NCBI GenBank assembly: GCA_020442225.1
Contig: JAGRKR010000467.1
Coordinates: 1-8,224, forward strand
DNA from: Hyphomicrobiaceae bacterium
GTDB taxonomy: Bacteria > Pseudomonadota > Alphaproteobacteria > Rhizobiales > Hyphomicrobiaceae
Length of the DNA stretch: 8,224 nt
Reading direction: 5' to 3'
Part shown: positions 5,875-8,224 of the stretch, piece after piece
Position numbering within the stretch: the stretch's first letter is position 1
Layout of the letters: every line of letters begins with the position of its first letter
Notes under the pieces: generated by a model
The model's database searches: none
Told to the model about the DNA's origin: nothing
The model's input: only the letters and a program-made list of their open reading frames with translations
Program-made: the position numbers and the translations under genes

Positions 5875-7379
5875 ACGCTCCGATCGGCCGCGCCCGCGCC
5901 GCCTTTCTGCTCGCGTACGGCGACCGGCTGGTCGTCATGCTCCTGACCCTCGCGACCTTGCTCGTGACCGCTCGCCTGCTGTCGCCCAGGGAGTTCGGCA
6001 TCGCGGTTCTCGGCAACGCGCTGATCGGGCTTGCCGACGTTCTCCGCGACTTCGGTGGTAGCGCCTTCGTGGTGCAGACATCGGAGGCGAGCCGGGATCG
6101 ACTGCGCACGGTATTCACCGTCACCTTCGCTCTGACCGCCATCATGGCAGGCGGGATCTGGCTGGCGTCCTCCCCGGCCGAGGCCTTCCTCGGCGCCGAC
6201 GGCGTCGGCAGCGTCGTCAGGCTGGGCGCCTTGACGATGCTCATTGGACCCTTCACGACGCCGGTCTTCTCGCTGCTGCGGCGCGAGCTCGACTTTGCGA
6301 CCGTCGCCCGCATCAGCATCGCAACATCCGTCGTGAGTTCTCTCGCCACGATCAGCTTCGCGCTGGCGGGGTTCAGCTACATGAGCTTTGCCTGGGCGAA
6401 CCTCCTGGCCGCCGGCTTCAGCCTGATCCTTTGCCTCTATGTACGGCCGATGCCCGGGCTCTATCGTCCCTGCCTCACGGAGTGGCGCGTGGTCGGCGCC
6501 TACGGCATCTACGAGAGCGCGCGCAGCGTGCTGTTCTATCTGCTCGACGCCGCGCCCCACTTGGCTCTCGGACGCTTTCAGGGGGCGGAGGTCGTCGGCT
6601 TCTTTCAGCGCGCCCAGACCGTGGCCCGGCTGACTGAGCGGATCCTGCTCGCAGGCGTCTCACCGGCGCTGCTTCCGGTGCTCTCAGAACAGGCGCGGGC
6701 CGGGCGCAATCTCAAAACCGCCTACCTCACGGGCATCGCGCACGTCACCGTCCTCATATGGCCGAGTCTCCTCGTCGTAATCGTCCTCGCCGATCCTCTC
6801 GTGCGTCTGCTCCTCGGCAGTCAATGGCTGGAGACGGTTCCCCTCGTGCGCATTCTCGCCGGTGCATACTTCCTGTGGTTCAACATGAACCTGACCAACC
6901 CACTGCTCATCTCGCTCGGCGCGATCCGTGACACCTTCAAGCTCGCGCTTTTCACCGTGCCTGTCTGCATCCTGATCCAGACCTTCGCCGCTCGAAGCGG
7001 AGCCGAGGCGCTGGCCTGGAGTGCTTATGCGACGGTTTCGATCTTCGTCGTCACGTCACTCCTGATCGTACATCGCCATGTCGGGCTGTCGCTGCGCGAA
7101 CTCGGCGAGAGCCTGTGGCGCAGCCTCGTCATCGCGCTGATGACCGCAGCAGGTCCCGCGCTGATCGTGCACTTCGTCTCAGGCGCGGTGCCCTTTGGAA
7201 TTCCCCTCCTCGCTCTATGTCTCGGATTGGCGGCTGCCGGTTGGCTGACGGGGCTGACGCTGACGCGCCATCCTCTCCTGGGCTTCATCATTCAGGCGCT
7301 CGATCGGCAGAGCCATCGCGTCATCGCGAGCTCCGTTTTGCGTCGCTTCGAACGGCGAGAGCGGCACTCGAGGGAGTGA
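5871..7379 (+). CDS. Polysaccharide flippase, Wzx/ExoT-like (MOP superfamily)
   Basis: Predicted inner-membrane flippase of 502 residues that moves the undecaprenyl-diphosphate-linked repeat unit from the cytoplasmic to the periplasmic face. Roughly 12 hydrophobic segments are visible, including about 17-37, 42-60, 82-100, 115-135, 146-167, 172-191, 207-226, 292-314, 325-348, 357-373, 384-400 and 418-437, then another near 442-464. The N-terminal ARLLSPREFGIAVLGNA and the central ALGRFQGAEVVGFFQRAQ are typical of the polysaccharide-biosynthesis transporter family. The tail is basic (RRFERRERH). Length matches Wzx/ExoT proteins. ATG 5871 shares ATGA with the GT2 stop and has no strong ribosome-binding site, so it is probably translated by coupling. 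Alternative upstream starts in this frame (from 5478) overlap the GT2 gene and give Arg-rich sequence, so they were rejected. The substrate is inferred to be this locus's EPS unit. Confidence 0.9.
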   Translation: MNAPIGRARAAFLLAYGDRLVVMLLTLATLLVTARLLSPREFGIAVLGNALIGLADVLRDFGGSAFVVQTSEASRDRLRTVFTVTFALTAIMAGGIWLASSPAEAFLGADGVGSVVRLGALTMLIGPFTTPVFSLLRRELDFATVARISIATSVVSSLATISFALAGFSYMSFAWANLLAAGFSLILCLYVRPMPGLYRPCLTEWRVVGAYGIYESARSVLFYLLDAAPHLALGRFQGAEVVGFFQRAQTVARLTERILLAGVSPALLPVLSEQARAGRNLKTAYLTGIAHVTVLIWPSLLVVIVLADPLVRLLLGSQWLETVPLVRILAGAYFLWFNMNLTNPLLISLGAIRDTFKLALFTVPVCILIQTFAARSGAEALAWSAYATVSIFVVTSLLIVHRHVGLSLRELGESLWRSLVIALMTAAGPALIVHFVSGAVPFGIPLLALCLGLAAAGWLTGLTLTRHPLLGFIIQALDRQSHRVIASSVLRRFERRERHSRE

Positions 7380-7445
7380 TGAGCATCGCGCGGCACCGCT
7401 CGTGGCTGAGCAGCGCTGAATTCCTCTTCGCAACTGGAGATCGTC

Positions 7446-8224
7446 ATGAAGGTCAGCGTCATCATACCTACCCGTGATCGCATGAACTTCCTGCGACAGG
7501 CACTCGACTCCGTTCTCGGTCAGACCTACAGGAATTTCGAGATCATCGTCATCGACAACGGATCGGTCGATGGCACACCAGAGCTTCTGCGCTCGCTCCG
7601 CCACTGCCTGACTGCGGATCGCGAGGAGGCAGGTGGCAAGTCGCGAGCCCTGAACCGCGCCATGCAGCACGTCAGCGGTGAAGCCGTCCTGGTGCTCGAC
7701 GACGACGACCTAATCCCCGCCGACTCGCTCGCAAACCATGTCGCCGCGCTCGACGCATCTCCCGAGGCGGGATTCTCATACGGACGGTTCGTCAGGTTCG
7801 AAGGGGGCGGAAGCGAGATTATGCGCGGCGTCTGGAACCATGAGCAGATGGAGGCCGTACCGAGCGACGACCCCCGCCGCACCGTCATCAAGCTGATGGA
7901 GCATTGCTTCCTTCCGCACCCGACATGGATGGCGCGCAGGGGAGCGCTCGAACATGCCGGTCCTTACGACGTGGAGCGGCTTCGCAGCCAGGACTACGAC
8001 ATGGTGCTGCGCCTCGCCCGTCAATCGGACGGTGTATTCGTCGACGCCGTCACGCTCCTGCAGAGACAGCATGCACAAGCAAGGGTCGGCGCCGTTCAAT
8101 CCGTCGGCAGCAATGATGTCGCGCGTGCATGGTCTCACCACGACCGCATCATCTTCGAGACACTGGCGCGAACGTGGAGCCTCGATGACTTCAGACCGTT
8201 CGCCACGCCATTGCGAGACGATCG
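7446..8224 (+). CDS. GT2 family glycosyltransferase, 3' partial
   Basis: N-terminal 259 residues of a GT-A fold glycosyltransferase that runs off the window without a stop. It opens with the canonical MKVSVIIPTRDRMNFL, then SVLGQTYRNFEIIVIDNGS (22-40), GKSRALNRAMQHVSGE (64-79), the metal-binding DDDD at 85-88, and SQDYDMVLRLAR (181-192) with D183 as likely base, where Gln replaces the more usual Glu of the ED pair. FLPHPTWMARRGALEHAG (155-172) is the acceptor-side segment typical of EPS and O-antigen transferases. GGAGA at 7436-7440 is a good ribosome-binding site 5 nt before the ATG. The gene lies 66 bp after the flippase stop on the same strand, so it probably belongs to the same operon. 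It should add one of the sugars of the repeat unit. Donor and linkage cannot be told. Confidence 0.9.
   Translation, partial: MKVSVIIPTRDRMNFLRQALDSVLGQTYRNFEIIVIDNGSVDGTPELLRSLRHCLTADREEAGGKSRALNRAMQHVSGEAVLVLDDDDLIPADSLANHVAALDASPEAGFSYGRFVRFEGGGSEIMRGVWNHEQMEAVPSDDPRRTVIKLMEHCFLPHPTWMARRGALEHAGPYDVERLRSQDYDMVLRLARQSDGVFVDAVTLLQRQHAQARVGAVQSVGSNDVARAWSHHDRIIFETLARTWSLDDFRPFATPLRDD

Noticed and set aside
7379..7477. 32-residue frame whose ATG overlaps the flippase stop (TGATG) and runs into the next gene
   Set aside because: It overlaps the well-supported GT2 start at 7446 in another frame and its sequence is His/Arg-rich. At most it is a coupling leader, with no supporting evidence.
1..8224. 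CRISPR arrays, tRNA genes, transposases, toxin-antitoxin or phage-defence genes
   Set aside because: Reading both strands showed no regularly spaced repeats, cloverleaf-like sequence, transposase motifs or defence domains.

Overview
The window is high-GC DNA with strong G/C bias at third codon positions. Its exopolysaccharide (EPS) genes resemble the exo genes of rhizobia and relatives, so an alphaproteobacterium, probably in the Hyphomicrobiales (Rhizobiales) area, is the best guess. No rRNA, tRNA, CRISPR array or transposase is visible, so the assignment rests on composition and protein style only.

Layout. Positions 3-1544 (+) hold most of a beta-CASP metallo-beta-lactamase-fold nuclease of the CPSF73/Ysh1 type, cut at its 5' end by the window edge. 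A gap of about 500 bp follows (1545-2040), much of it unusually AT-rich. From 2041 onward the window is a polysaccharide locus. It contains a GT-B glycosyltransferase with an EX7E motif (2041-3099, +), a short piece that looks like the start of a GT32 glycosyltransferase (3096-3191), and a small three-helix membrane protein (3192-3530, +). Convergent to these is an ExoY-type sugar-phosphate transferase (3577-4401, -). After a 429-bp divergent intergenic region come an ExoU/ExoW-like GT2 glycosyltransferase (4831-5874, +), a Wzx/ExoT-like polysaccharide flippase (5871-7379, +, overlapping the preceding stop by ATGA), and a second GT2 glycosyltransferase (7446 to the window end, +, 3' truncated).

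How the genes fit together. The ExoY-like enzyme would load the first sugar phosphate onto undecaprenyl phosphate. The three glycosyltransferases would extend the lipid-linked repeat unit on the cytoplasmic face, and the flippase would carry the finished unit to the periplasm. This is the cytoplasmic half of a Wzx/Wzy-type EPS pathway. The polymerase (Wzy/ExoQ), chain-length/kinase protein (Wzz/ExoP) and export porin (Wza/ExoF) are not in the window and are probably in flanking DNA. The beta-CASP nuclease appears to be an unrelated neighbour at the edge of the locus.

I see no clear sign of a novel system. The most interesting features are the apparent GT32 5' remnant with a CTG where an ATG would be expected, the AT-rich gap before the EPS genes, and the long divergent intergenic region.
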